Positions 57,001-64,000 are shown, counted from the first letter of the stretch. The stretch is DNA of 64,000 nt from an uncultured Anaerolineae bacterium (GCA_937995825.1 CALKJO010000001.1:124001-188000), one strand, 5' to 3'. Notes: generated from the sequence alone by a model not told the origin. Translations and numbers: made by a program.

Positions 57001-57041
57001 CGGAAAGCCTGCTGACTGTCGAAGTGATCCGCTCAGGCTGA
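54039..57041 (+). CDS. Class A PBP-like protein with destroyed transpeptidase site
   Basis: 1000 residues: basic N-terminus, one transmembrane helix (29-55), GT51-like domain (about 85-300), transpeptidase-like domain (about 330-700) and Ig-like repeats to the end. In the GT51 part the first Glu119-Asp of E-D-x-x-F is kept, but the following His is Ala, and the second motif reads DPSITGRLVRN instead of GGSTITQQLxKN. In the transpeptidase part S-x-x-K is VTLQ (429-432), S-x-N is GLL (488-490) and K-T-G is VSG (640-642). Family scaffold residues such as FVGYTP-like VGYTPQIVTAVHLGR remain. It probably binds, not makes, peptidoglycan. Confidence 0.9.
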   Translation: MGHAAIIIRRRRRRLERRAAAQKQRTLWTGFFAALLLICVLLPGGIVLGGTALIYRDSAALLPAPQSAPLSVSGGAARFYDASGTVEVYAARDPLGERRTWVTLDALPAYVVDATLLVEDPDFWSATRSDAFETLTRLWHNLLIGAPPPDPSITGRLVRNVAAAGLSAPFAQTERPWWASLLDRRTEGAAREIMLVAEATRRYTPAEILEWHLNTNDYGSEAYGIEAAAQIYFGKPAIALTLDEAALLAAIPTATQYNPFDNLAAAQARGRDALRALYTAGLIAQSDYEAALARQTPIQPGGLRPEVAPDYMLYARRQAETILNDLGYDGAAAITRGGLRIITALDLDLQRAGECILAAHLARLNGAPNPSACSAAAYLPPLESTQIVTAPIGAALPPDMGTLAIIDARTGTLRSMVGAAGAIAHQPGVTLQPFVYLEGFSEGLTAASMVLDIPMQFPGAREGLIYTPTNVDGLYRGPINLRDAMGAGLLPPAAAIANRQGMSSVIETAHLLGVNGLTDGIGDLMLLERGGRVSVLDMAAAYSVFAGMGKLRGAPVEPLGRGFRGRDPAAVIRIETGDGAPIWTYDLDDAAQCRTLSFCTNLLQDGLAYLINDILSDPTTRWTTIGQRSALELARPAAVVSGVTSDRVDNWTVGYTPQIVTAVHLGRMDGAALALDRYGVSGAAAVWRAIMEYAHARDALPVVGWARPASIVEAVVCDRSGMYPNTICPLRQEIFIDGTQPRPSMVDTYWQEYEINRQTRLLATASTPPELRTTARYFVPPAEALAWWRETGQPLPPTETDALTSASALDATRITAPAPFSYVGGVVQVLGAVDPVNLQFFQLAYGAGLNPTAWTDLSGQQTRFQPGAPLAVWDTSGLDGLYSLRLTLVRTDNSVERRIVQVTVDNQPPQISLNTDPPARLYRFPGESQIVLSAEARDNLAVDRVAFYHNGALLGADETAPYGFTYPITGVGRHEFRAVAFDAVGNQAESLLTVEVIRSG

Positions 57042-57044
57042 ATC

Positions 57045-57073
57045 AAAAGGGCGATCCATAGATTGGATCGCCC
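57045..57073 (-). terminator. Terminator of the fasciclin gene (bidirectional hairpin)
   Basis: GGGCGATCCA-TAGAT-TGGATCGCCC, a perfect 10-bp stem. On the minus strand it is followed by TTTTGATT (57041-57048), which makes an intrinsic terminator for the fasciclin gene. On the plus strand it ends the PBP transcript less strongly (TCTC follows). Confidence 0.8.
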
Positions 57074-57100
57074 TCTCAAAGCAGAAACCGGTGCTGCCAA

Positions 57101-58078
57101 TTACATCGGGGGCAGGATGACCGCGTCGATGACGTGGATGACGCCGTTGACAGCGTCCACATTGGTGAGGATGATCTGCGCGTCGTTGATGAACACGCCG
57201 TCCTCATTCGCAGTGAAAGTGACCGACTCACCGTTAAGGGTTGGCACTTCCAACGTCATCATGTCAGCATCCATCAGCAGTTGGACGAGGACATCGTCAT
57301 GAATGATCCCCTCCAAGACATGGTACAGCAGGATGTTGGTCACCATCTCAGCATCCGCCAGCACTGCGTTCAGGGTCTCCTCGCCGAGCGCCGCGAAAGC
57401 TGCATCCGTCGGAGCGAACACGGTCAGTTCAGCATCGGCATTGCTTAGCGCTTCTAGAACTGCCGGGTCAGCCGCCTGCACCGCCGCCAGCAGCGCCGTG
57501 AACTCCGCGCCGTCTTCCATGCTGGCGAGATCGACGACAATTTCAGCAATCGTGCGGCTCTCCGGCAGGATGACCGCATCGATGACGTGGATCACGCCGT
57601 TGGCGGCGGTGATGTCAACCGCGACCAGATTTGCACCGTTGATCGTGATGCCCATGTCGGTCTGCGCGACATCAATGTACTGACCCTGGAGCGAAGCTCC
57701 GCTGAACGAACCGGCTTCCAGCGCCGCCGCAACATCCGCCGACATCACCACGCCGTCAACCACATGGAAGAGCAGGATGTCAGTCAGCATCGCCTGATCG
57801 GCCAGCACCGCGTTGAGAGTCTCCTCTCCAAGCGCAGCAAACGCCGCATCGGTTGGGGCGAACACGGTCAGGCTGGCTTCCGGGTTGCTCAAGGCTTCAA
57901 GGACAGCCGGATCAGCCGCCTGCACCGCCGCCAGCAGCGCGGTGAATTCCGGCGTTTCGCCGGTGGCAGACGCCACGACAATCTCAGCAATGGTGGGGAC
58001 ATCATCCTGAGCGAAAACCGGGAGGGCGAACGCCATCACAGCGACGAAAGCGACAAGTACACCGAAAAGCTTACGCAT
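57101..58078 (-). CDS. Secreted protein with two fasciclin domains
   Basis: 325 residues. A signal peptide (MRKLFGVLVAFVAVMAFALPVFAQ, cleavage after FAQ) precedes two FAS1 domains, about 28-170 and 172-325. Both contain LTVFAPTDAAFAALGEETLNAVLAD and end in GVIHVIDAVILP, and are identical over long stretches, which indicates a recent duplication. FAS1 domains mediate adhesion. GAGGATTG lies upstream; an inverted repeat ACAAAC-TG-GTTTGT is at 58125-58138. Confidence 0.95.
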   Translation of the reverse strand: MRKLFGVLVAFVAVMAFALPVFAQDDVPTIAEIVVASATGETPEFTALLAAVQAADPAVLEALSNPEASLTVFAPTDAAFAALGEETLNAVLADQAMLTDILLFHVVDGVVMSADVAAALEAGSFSGASLQGQYIDVAQTDMGITINGANLVAVDITAANGVIHVIDAVILPESRTIAEIVVDLASMEDGAEFTALLAAVQAADPAVLEALSNADAELTVFAPTDAAFAALGEETLNAVLADAEMVTNILLYHVLEGIIHDDVLVQLLMDADMMTLEVPTLNGESVTFTANEDGVFINDAQIILTNVDAVNGVIHVIDAVILPPM

Positions 58079-58646
58079 GTTTTACAATCCTCACATACTT
58101 TGACACTAGCGTTACGACATGTTCACAAACTGGTTTGTACCGTAAACAACCATAGCTGCGAATTATAAGAGACGCTAAAGCTCAGCCTGAAAGGAATATG
58201 AAGATCAACATTTCAAAATTAAAGCCTCATGAAAACCCATGAAAACGCACAAAGCAGATATAGGACTTCGTCTTTCACGGATGTTTATTCACATATCATG
58301 CCCTGTCTATCCCAAGAGCTTTGTGGAGCCGCTGCTGGGCTGTGTGAACCGCGGCTCCGGCGCGCTTAGATCGGCGGCTGCGTATATCAAGCCTACGACA
58401 AGGATTTTTAATATAAATTTAAATTGTGGGATAAATGAAATTTGCGATAAATTTGCGATATATGGAGTCACAAGGGAGAAGTAATCAATTTCATAAATCA
58501 TTTTATCCCAAACAATTTGCCGACTTTGCAGCGGCGCTTATCCTGCATTAAGGCTTCATCAGCCCCCTTATGATTGGGTGGCGCAGGAATGCGAATATCG
58601 CTACACTGAGGAGGTGTAACGCCGTCCTGAATTAAAAGAGGGAACT
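58079..58646. other. AT-rich intergenic region between divergent genes
   Basis: 568 bases, with the part at 58160-58520 clearly more AT-rich than its surroundings. It holds an inverted repeat next to the fasciclin start (58125-58138), a tandem direct repeat AAATTTGCGAT x2 (58438-58459) and a 9-base inverted repeat TGGGATAAA/TTTATCCCA (58427-58435, 58502-58510). A TACACT near 58600 could serve the PH gene. An 81-codon frame at 58239-58484 is not convincing. Confidence 0.5.
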
Positions 58647-59087
58647 ATGAGCGATCAACCTGCTCCACAGCCTGTCAATGCCCCGCTGCCACAGGAACCG
58701 GAGCGCTTAGTCGAGGAATTCAAAGCGACACGCATCAGCCTGGGATTCTGGCTTCCTGTGATCTTAACGTTCGGAATCTACTACGTGCTGTGGCATCGCT
58801 ATAATAAGATCATCCTGACCACCCGCCGCGTCACGCAGATGCGCGGCAATCTCTTCACACAGAATGAGACCACGATTAGCCTTCAGAACGTCACTGACGT
58901 GACGATCAACCGCTCGCTCATCGGCAAGATTTTGGGCTTCGGTGATATCATCATTCAGTCAGCGGGATCAGGGGCGTCGGAGATCGATTTTCGCGGCATT
59001 CGCGATCCGGAGCGCCTGCGCGAGCTGATCTACGATCTGCGCGATGGGCGGCTGGACAGCACCAACTTGCAAACGCCGAAGCGCTAG
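58647..59087 (+). CDS. PH-domain protein (bPH2/DUF304-like) with one membrane helix
   Basis: 146 residues. A Pro-rich start, one hydrophobic helix (about 37-52: WLPVILTFGIYYVLW) and a bacterial PH domain, RYNKIILTTRRVTQMRGNLFTQNETTISLQNVTDVTINRSLIGKIL then GDIIIQSAG. The I-x-L-T-x-x-R-V start is characteristic. Function not known; such proteins sit at the membrane. AGAGGGAACT precedes the ATG. Confidence 0.85.
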   Translation: MSDQPAPQPVNAPLPQEPERLVEEFKATRISLGFWLPVILTFGIYYVLWHRYNKIILTTRRVTQMRGNLFTQNETTISLQNVTDVTINRSLIGKILGFGDIIIQSAGSGASEIDFRGIRDPERLRELIYDLRDGRLDSTNLQTPKR

Positions 59088-59100
59088 ACCGAGCCAAAGT

Positions 59101-59131
59101 CACCCCCATGCGAACTGACTGCATGGGGGTG
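59101..59131. terminator. Hairpin between convergent genes
   Basis: CACCCCCATGC-9 bases-GCATGGGGGTG, a perfect 11-bp stem between the PH-domain gene and the S9 peptidase gene. No adjacent T-run on either strand, but it lies exactly between two stops, so it probably ends both transcripts. Confidence 0.6.
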
Positions 59132-59149
59132 GAGTGGATAATTTCAGGC

Positions 59150-60970
59150 TTACATCCCCAGCGTCTTGTAGGCGAATTCGAGCATCAGCGACTGATGTTC
59201 GATACTCTGCTCAACCACCTGCGAACCATGCCCCGCATCGAACCAGTGGACTTGAATCGGCTTCCCCAGTGATCTGAGCTTGTCTTCATACAAGCGCATC
59301 TGGCGCGGCGGACAGCGCGTGTCGTTGCTGCCCTGGATGATCAGCACGGGCGCTTGCAGCCGTTCGGCGTGTGTGATCGGGGATGCCTGACGGTGCGCTT
59401 CCGGCTTTTCTTCCGGCGTCCCGCCAAACAGCGCCCGCTGATAACCGCGCAGCGTGTCCGCCTGATCTTCATACATCGTCACCCAGTCCGCAATTGCCAC
59501 GCCCGCCATCCCGCCCGCCCATCGATCGGGGCGCAGGCTGAGCGCCTGCAATGTCAGATAGCCGCCGTATGACCAGCCCGTCAGCAGCACGGCGTCCGGT
59601 CTGGCGATCCCCTGCGATACCGCCCAGTCCCGCGCCGCCGCGATGTCATCGATTTCGAGCGTGCCGAGCTTCCCGTCAATCGCATGTTCGAACTCCCTGC
59701 CGAAGGTGGTAGACCCACGATAATTGATCGACAGGACAGCGAAGCCGTGATCGAGCCACGCCTGCTGCATCGGATCGAAGTCCTCGCGCTTGACCGCGGT
59801 CGGGCCGCCGTGCATCTCCAGAATCAGCGGATATGGGGCATTTCCCTCCGATGGCACGCCGAGCCAGCCCTGAATCTGCGCGCCGCCTGTCGATGGAAAT
59901 GTTACTGACCGCAGCGGCGTCCCCAGCGGCGCATCACCACCTTGTAATAGCACGCGCCTGACCGACCCGGTTACGCTGTCCAGCGCGATCAGGCGGCGCG
60001 GATACACGCTTGAATGGTGGATCGCCAGAATCTCTCCCGACTCCATGAATTCCGCCGCGTCAAACACGCCAGACGGATGCGCCAGCCGGTTGAGTGTTTG
60101 AGTCGGCAGATCGTAGACGTAAAGCTGATTTTCCGCGCGGTTCAACCCGGACAGCAGAATCGCCTCCCCATCGCGCGACCAGCCGTTGGGAGAAAGCGCG
60201 CCCTCCACGTCCGGCAGCGGGATGTCCGTCCGTTCGCCCGTGCGGACATGCCAGAGCAGGGGACGCTCATAACCGCTGATGTTCGATTCCGCCAGCAGCG
60301 TAAACGAGTCGCCCAGCGGCGCAAAGCGCATCGGTCTGATCGACCCGCCTTCGTCATACAATTCCTGAAGGACGCGCCCGCTGTTAGTGTACAGGCTGAT
60401 CAGACCTGTATCGGTCGTGCCGCTGCGCTCAGTCGTCGCGATCACCGCGACATCGCCATCATGCGACAGCGCGCCGCCATACGCCAGCCGCTCCCCCGAC
60501 CAGAGCAGACGCGGCACATCCAGCCCGCCATTGATCAGCTTTTCGATGACATAATAATGAAATTTGCCGCTGTGCGCCGCCATCAGCCCGATCATGTTGT
60601 TGCCCCGGCTCTCATGGATCGACCAGGAGGCATAGCGCGGCAGATCGGGCGTCATGTCCTCCGGTTCGCCGCCCTCAAAGGGAAGACGCACAAAATGACC
60701 GAGTTCATCGCCCTGTTCATCGCGCAGATGATAGATATATGCGCCGTCAACCGAGATCGCGCCGAAATTGACACCGGCAGGCTGATGCGTGATCTGGCGC
60801 AGCGCCCCGGTCTCCACATCCCAGGCATGAAGCTGGTAGATGCCGCTGACATTCGCGAACACGATGCCGCGCTGCGCATTGGCACGGGCGATCTGCGCCC
60901 AAGCGATGGTATGGGCGCGAAAACGCGCCTTCCAGGGCGCATTCGGACTTAAATCGAGCGGTTTGGGCAT
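59150..60970 (-). CDS. S9 family serine peptidase (acylaminoacyl-/dipeptidyl-peptidase type)
   Basis: 606 residues with no signal peptide. An N-terminal seven-bladed propeller (about 25-350) is followed by an alpha/beta hydrolase domain. Catalytic Ser is in LLTGWSYGGYLTL, Asp in IIQGSNDTRCPPRQM, His in FDAGHGSQVV; LEMHGGPTAVK is the oxyanion strand. It cleaves short peptides, probably in the cytoplasm. GGAGA precedes the ATG. Confidence 0.93.
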   Translation of the reverse strand: MPKPLDLSPNAPWKARFRAHTIAWAQIARANAQRGIVFANVSGIYQLHAWDVETGALRQITHQPAGVNFGAISVDGAYIYHLRDEQGDELGHFVRLPFEGGEPEDMTPDLPRYASWSIHESRGNNMIGLMAAHSGKFHYYVIEKLINGGLDVPRLLWSGERLAYGGALSHDGDVAVIATTERSGTTDTGLISLYTNSGRVLQELYDEGGSIRPMRFAPLGDSFTLLAESNISGYERPLLWHVRTGERTDIPLPDVEGALSPNGWSRDGEAILLSGLNRAENQLYVYDLPTQTLNRLAHPSGVFDAAEFMESGEILAIHHSSVYPRRLIALDSVTGSVRRVLLQGGDAPLGTPLRSVTFPSTGGAQIQGWLGVPSEGNAPYPLILEMHGGPTAVKREDFDPMQQAWLDHGFAVLSINYRGSTTFGREFEHAIDGKLGTLEIDDIAAARDWAVSQGIARPDAVLLTGWSYGGYLTLQALSLRPDRWAGGMAGVAIADWVTMYEDQADTLRGYQRALFGGTPEEKPEAHRQASPITHAERLQAPVLIIQGSNDTRCPPRQMRLYEDKLRSLGKPIQVHWFDAGHGSQVVEQSIEHQSLMLEFAYKTLGM

Positions 60971-61014
60971 GAGCTGTCTCCTGCTCTGCGAAAGATATAG
61001 GCAGATTGTAGATC

Positions 61015-61042
61015 AAAACAGGGCATTCCGAAGAATGCCCTG
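61015..61042 (-). terminator. Intrinsic terminator of the LysM gene
   Basis: Minus-strand CAGGGCATTC-TTCG-GAATGCCCTG, a perfect 10-bp stem with a C(UUCG)G tetraloop, followed by TTTTGAT. It lies 33 bases after the LysM gene stop. Confidence 0.85.
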
Positions 61043-61074
61043 CGCAAATTCGCCCGGTATTCATCCGGTCGTCC

Positions 61075-61818
61075 TCAGAACACGGGACACGATCCCGCCA
61101 GACTGACCTGCATCGTCGTCGCCGACAGCCAGCCGGTGATCGATCCGGTATCGACCTGATACCACTGGAAGCCGGAGGCATCTATCGTCCGGTTGCGGAC
61201 ACTGACCTGCTGCCCGGCAGCCAGCGCGCCCACCACCGCCGAGGTGAAGTCCGGCGTCTGATAGAGCGCAAAGTTGGTCAGCGGCGTCAGGACGCAGCCC
61301 GCCGGCACAGGCGGCGGAGTCGGAGGCGGCGGGACATATGGCGGCGGCACGGGCGGCGCATAGCCGCCTAAGCCGGGGATGCGCAAGCCCTGTCCGGCAA
61401 AAATCCGGTTCGGGTTGGCGAGGCCGTTCGCCTGGACGATGCTCTGCTGCGTCACGCCGAAGCGTGCCGCGATTGCCACCAGCCAGTCGCCATGCGCGAC
61501 GATGTAGGTGTTATTGTTGATCACATACCCCCTCGCCCGCGCGCGCGGTCCTCGATCAAACACACCGCCCGTCCCACAGCGGTTCGGCACTGTGATCGTG
61601 ATCCCCGCGTAGAGCAGATTGGGATTGGACCCGATGATATGCGCGTTCAGCGCGTAGATTTCCTGCCAAGTCGTGCAGTAACGCGCTGCAATCCTCGCCA
61701 GGCGATCCCCAGGCTTCACGGTATATGTGATGTAGGTCTGCGCCGCTGTGGGCAGCGCGCTGAGCAGCATCAGCGCCCCGACCAGCGCGACCGCAATCCC
61801 CCACTTTCGCTTGAACAT
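61075..61818 (-). CDS. Secreted protein with two LysM domains and a C-terminal SH3-like domain
   Basis: 247 residues from the ATG at 61818 (GGGAG eight bases upstream). A signal peptide (to about 27, ...LPTAAQ) is followed by LysM 1 (TYTVKPGDRLARIAARYCTTWQEIYALN), LysM 2 (YIVAHGDWLVAIAARFGVTQQSIVQANGL), a Pro-rich spacer (PPVPPPYVPPPPTPPP) and an SH3-like end (FALYQTPDFTSAVVGALAAG). It should bind wall glycan from the outside. Confidence 0.92.
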   Translation of the reverse strand: MFKRKWGIAVALVGALMLLSALPTAAQTYITYTVKPGDRLARIAARYCTTWQEIYALNAHIIGSNPNLLYAGITITVPNRCGTGGVFDRGPRARARGYVINNNTYIVAHGDWLVAIAARFGVTQQSIVQANGLANPNRIFAGQGLRIPGLGGYAPPVPPPYVPPPPTPPPVPAGCVLTPLTNFALYQTPDFTSAVVGALAAGQQVSVRNRTIDASGFQWYQVDTGSITGWLSATTMQVSLAGSCPVF

Positions 61819-61858
61819 GGGCATCTCTCCCAATTATTTTTTTCAAAAAACTATCTAC

Positions 61859-61864
61859 AGTCTA
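61859..61864 (-). promoter_or_regulatory. Possible extended -10 of the LysM gene
   Basis: Minus-strand TGC-TAGACT about 40 bases before the ATG; a GATACA lies 17 bases further upstream as a weak -35. An A/T-rich stretch (61835-61850) follows in the leader. Confidence 0.4.
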
Positions 61865-62099
61865 GCACTTTCCCTCAAATCTGTATCATACTCTTGCTGA
61901 ATTCTCGATGACGATCACCCTACGCCTGCGTTTGATTTCAGCTTCAACGAGGTTAAAAAAACAGTTCAAGCGCCAACCAGGAAACGATGACATTATGCCG
62001 CCGGTTCTTCCAGGCTTAGCCGCTGCGTTTAGATTTTTGGAAGCGCTTGCCCTGCCTGTTTTTCTTATCCCTCATTCATGCACCAGAGAAAAACTGCCC

Positions 62100-62105
62100 T
62101 ATAAT
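62100..62105 (+). promoter_or_regulatory. -10 box upstream of the decarboxylase gene
   Basis: A perfect TATAAT with a poor -35 region. Transcription would begin near 62112, nine bases before the hairpin at 62121. The rest of the 368-base gap from 61819 shows no gene. Confidence 0.5.
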
Positions 62106-62120
62106 GCGTAATGTTGCCAA

Positions 62121-62159
62121 ACGCACGGGGCGGATGACCGCCTGCCGTGCGTCATTTTT
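62121..62159 (+). terminator. Terminator hairpin in the decarboxylase leader
   Basis: ACGCACGG GGCGG-ATGA-CCGCC (TG bulge) CCGTGCGT gives 13 GC-rich pairs, followed by CATTTTT (T-run 62155-62159). It stands between the TATAAT at 62100 and the start codon at 62187, so transcription must read through it. Attenuation is likely; a short independent RNA is the alternative. Confidence 0.7.
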
Positions 62160-62186
62160 CCTTAATGGAGGGATCGTTAAAACGGG

Positions 62187-63362
62187 ATGAAACATGTCCA
62201 CCTGGACACTATACTGCACGACACACTGACAACCACCCCCGCCTTGATCGTCGATTTTGACCTCATCCGCCAAACGTATGACCGTTTCGTCGAAGCGTTC
62301 CCCAACAGCCACATCACCTATGCGATGAAAGCCAACGCCAATCCGCTGGTGGTGCGCGCATTGGCTCAAAAAGGCGCTGGCATGGAAATCGCGTCGCTGG
62401 CGGAACTCAAGCTGGCGCTCAATGCCAGCGTGCCTGCTGACAGGATCATCTGCTCGAATCCGATCAAGAATCCGCTTTTCCTGATGCATTTACACGACAG
62501 CGGCGCATACGCGATGGTGGCGGACTCGGTCGATGAGATCGACAAGATCGCCCAGCACGCCCCCGGCAGCCGGGTTTATCTCCGTCTGGCGGTCGATAAC
62601 ACGGGCAGCGTGCTGCCGCTGGCGGGTAAGTTCGGTGTCGATGCCGATTTGGCGCTGACGCTGTTCGATCTGGCGCACGAACGCGGTTTGCAGCCGATTG
62701 GGCTGTCGTTCCATGTCGGGTCGCAGTGTCTTAACCCGGATAATTGGGTCAATGCCGTTCGCGCCTGCGGCGCAGTCTGGACGGCGGCGCTGGAGCGCGG
62801 TCACCACCTGTATTTCCTGGACATCGGCGGCGGCTTTCCAGCAGGACATTATCACACGCCGTCGATCCCGACGATTGAGGCGATTGGCGCGGCGGTCATG
62901 GCGGCGGTCGCGCAGCACATCCCAACGACGGATAATCTGATGCTGGTGCTGGAACCTGGGCGCGGTATGGTCGGCGAAGCCGGTCGGCTGCTGACCACCG
63001 TTGAAGGCAAGGCGCGGCGCGGCAATGAAACCTGGCTGTATCTGGACGCGGGCGTTTTCAACGGGCTGATGGAGACCTATGAGGGCTTTCCGCCAGTTGT
63101 GCATCCGCTGCGCGACATGCTCGGCGAAGGCGCGGCGCGCCCGATGATGATCTACACGCTGGCGGGTCCGTCCTGCGATTCGTGCGACGTGATCGCGCGC
63201 AATGTCCAGCTTCCGCTGATGAACATCGGCGAGCGGTTGGTGTTTTACGACGCCGGCGCATACACCAACGAATACGCGGCGGCGTTCAACGGCTTCCCAA
63301 TCCCGCAGTTCATCCCGATCAACCTTGATGTGCAGGAAAGCGTGACGGCAGGCGTTAACTGA
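62187..63362 (+). CDS. PLP-dependent ornithine/diaminopimelate decarboxylase family protein
   Basis: 391 residues, fold III. Lys48 in ITYAMKANANP binds PLP, His is in GLSFHVGSQC, the glycine loop is FLDIGGGFPAGH, and the second-subunit Cys is in GPSCDSCDVI. The short length and CDSCD fit ornithine-type decarboxylases that make putrescine; lysine or carboxynorspermidine decarboxylation is possible. GGAGGG lies 14 bases before the ATG. It is expressed behind a terminator-like hairpin, which suggests feedback control. It meets GtrA tail to tail. Confidence 0.9.
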   Translation: MKHVHLDTILHDTLTTTPALIVDFDLIRQTYDRFVEAFPNSHITYAMKANANPLVVRALAQKGAGMEIASLAELKLALNASVPADRIICSNPIKNPLFLMHLHDSGAYAMVADSVDEIDKIAQHAPGSRVYLRLAVDNTGSVLPLAGKFGVDADLALTLFDLAHERGLQPIGLSFHVGSQCLNPDNWVNAVRACGAVWTAALERGHHLYFLDIGGGFPAGHYHTPSIPTIEAIGAAVMAAVAQHIPTTDNLMLVLEPGRGMVGEAGRLLTTVEGKARRGNETWLYLDAGVFNGLMETYEGFPPVVHPLRDMLGEGAARPMMIYTLAGPSCDSCDVIARNVQLPLMNIGERLVFYDAGAYTNEYAAAFNGFPIPQFIPINLDVQESVTAGVN

Positions 63363-63378
63363 AGATGAGGCAGCGCTT

Positions 63379-63864
63379 TTAAGGCGTGACGACAGGGCGC
63401 TGATCGGCGCGCAGTCGCGGTTTGAGCAGCAGTCGCGCTGCCACAAAAGTTGTGGGGACAGTGATGCAGATCACAATGACGGGGGCAAATGCCGCGTCTA
63501 TGCCCAAATCGTCGATCAGCAGCGCCGACAGCGCCATCGTCAGCGCATACTGCAGCAGATACACCAGCGGAAATTGAACGGCTTTGCGCCAGCGCAGCGG
63601 CTGACGAAAGACATAGCGCGCATTGATGTAGTAAGCGGTGAAGATGCCAATAGCATAGCTGACCGTACTGGCGATCTGCCAGGGTGTGATCACCAGCAGA
63701 AGCAGATAGATACCGTAGGTCATGGCGGTGTTCACGCCGCCGCCTACGATATAGCGCACAATCTCGCGCCGCCACAGCTTTAGCGCCAAGCTGCGCAGAC
63801 AGCGCTTGACCGACTCAGCCTCCAGCGCCAGACCGAAGGCTAATATCCGCTCAGTAGACTTCAT
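63379..63864 (-). CDS. GtrA-like four-helix membrane protein
   Basis: 161 residues. EIVRYIVGGGVNTAMTYGIYLLL opens the first of four helices, and NARYVFRQPLRWRKAVQFP follows helix 2/3, the GtrA signature. GtrA proteins are thought to help flip polyprenyl-linked sugars. Its ATG overlaps the end of the GT2 gene by 14 bases, the classic GtrB-GtrA pair. Confidence 0.88.
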   Translation of the reverse strand: MKSTERILAFGLALEAESVKRCLRSLALKLWRREIVRYIVGGGVNTAMTYGIYLLLLVITPWQIASTVSYAIGIFTAYYINARYVFRQPLRWRKAVQFPLVYLLQYALTMALSALLIDDLGIDAAFAPVIVICITVPTTFVAARLLLKPRLRADQRPVVTP

Positions 63865-64000
63865 CGATCACTACCTCCGGTCGGCGGGTCAGCTCATCGA
63901 AGATGCGCCAGATATATTCGCCGATGATCCCCAGCATCAAAATGACCAGCCCCAATAGAAACGCGATCAGTGCTGCCAGCGTCGCAAAACCCGGTACATC
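63851..64000 (-). CDS. GT2 polyprenyl-phosphate glycosyltransferase, C-terminal end
   Basis: Only the last 49 residues are in the window. They read VPGFATLAALIAFLLGLVIL..GIIGEYIWRIFDELTRRPEV and end in EVY. The final membrane helix and GEYIxRIxDExxxRP are characteristic of DPM1/GtrB-type transferases that charge undecaprenyl phosphate with a sugar. The gene enters from the right edge and overlaps gtrA. Confidence 0.88.
   Translation of the reverse strand, partial: DVPGFATLAALIAFLLGLVILMLGIIGEYIWRIFDELTRRPEVVIDEVY

Noticed and set aside
58239..58484. An 81-codon frame in the AT-rich gap
   Set aside because: No ribosome binding site, no family resemblance, unusual composition, and it runs through repeats.
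61908..62111. A 67-codon frame before the decarboxylase gene
   Set aside because: Overlaps the TATAAT box, has no SD and no recognisable sequence.

Overview
The window is 64 kb of GC-rich bacterial chromosome with no rRNA or tRNA gene, transposase, phage gene or CRISPR array that I can see. Gene content and style suggest a member of the Chloroflexota, probably close to Anaerolineae. The clues are the protein sequences of EF-Tu, SecY, RpoA and adenylate kinase, two-domain fasciclin, LysM and SH3 surface proteins, a penicillin-binding protein with a C-terminal Ig-like tail, and frequent TTG and GTG starts. The phylum call is an inference from family resemblance, not from a search.

Layout. (1) 1-6.0 kb: a partial gene, a CgeB-like glycosyltransferase and a MetF-like reductase run rightward. 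They meet a leftward run of mazG, a DUF3592 membrane protein, a methyltransferase and a GT4 glycosyltransferase. (2) 6.1-27.5 kb, all leftward: one nearly complete translation block in the order rpsL-rpsG-fusA-tuf-rpsJ-rplC-rplD-rplW-rplB-rpsS-rplV-rpsC-rplP-rpmC-rpsQ-rplN-rplX-rplE-rpsN-rpsH-rplF-rplR-rpsE-rpmD-rplO-secY-adk-map-rpmJ-rpsM-rpsK-rpoA-rplQ-truA-rplM-rpsI. rpsD and infA are missing from their usual places. A strong promoter lies about 300 bases upstream of rpsL, and the leader between them holds a terminator-like hairpin. A second promoter precedes rpmJ. (3) 27.5-31.4 kb, rightward: M28 peptidase lipoprotein, small membrane protein, polytopic glycosyltransferase and GNAT acetyltransferase, closed by an intrinsic terminator. 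(4) 31.4-38.4 kb, leftward: sugar kinase and GNAT, a NamZ-type muramidase, and a surface-polysaccharide set (initiating sugar-phosphate transferase, GT4 transferase, TPR membrane protein, HAD phosphatase). (5) 38.4-49 kb: hydratase and glycosyltransferase, two stand-alone response-regulator receivers, a membrane protein of unknown function, a trypsin-like protease followed by a free copy of its own N-terminal domain, an SH3/CARDB lipoprotein, a renalase-like flavoprotein, and a rhodanese-SufE sulfur pair. (6) 49-57 kb: DUF368 transporter, then a tight leftward four-gene operon (SLOG/LSDAT-like protein, two-helix coiled-coil TPR protein, nitrilase, class II aldolase). This operon diverges from a 1000-residue class A penicillin-binding protein whose transpeptidase motifs are all destroyed. 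(7) 57-64 kb: double fasciclin protein, PH-domain protein, S9 peptidase, LysM protein, PLP amino-acid decarboxylase behind a terminator-like hairpin, GtrA, and the end of a GT2 glycosyltransferase.

How they work together. The centre is the ribosome, elongation-factor, secretion and RNA-polymerase core. The flanks are dominated by envelope work: glycosyltransferases and the lipid-linked initiating transferase, a lipid-carrier transporter candidate (DUF368), cell-wall turnover (NamZ, LysM), a probable pseudo-PBP, and secreted adhesion-like proteins. The most likely undescribed unit is the SLOG-TPR-nitrilase-aldolase operon with its divergent pseudo-PBP.
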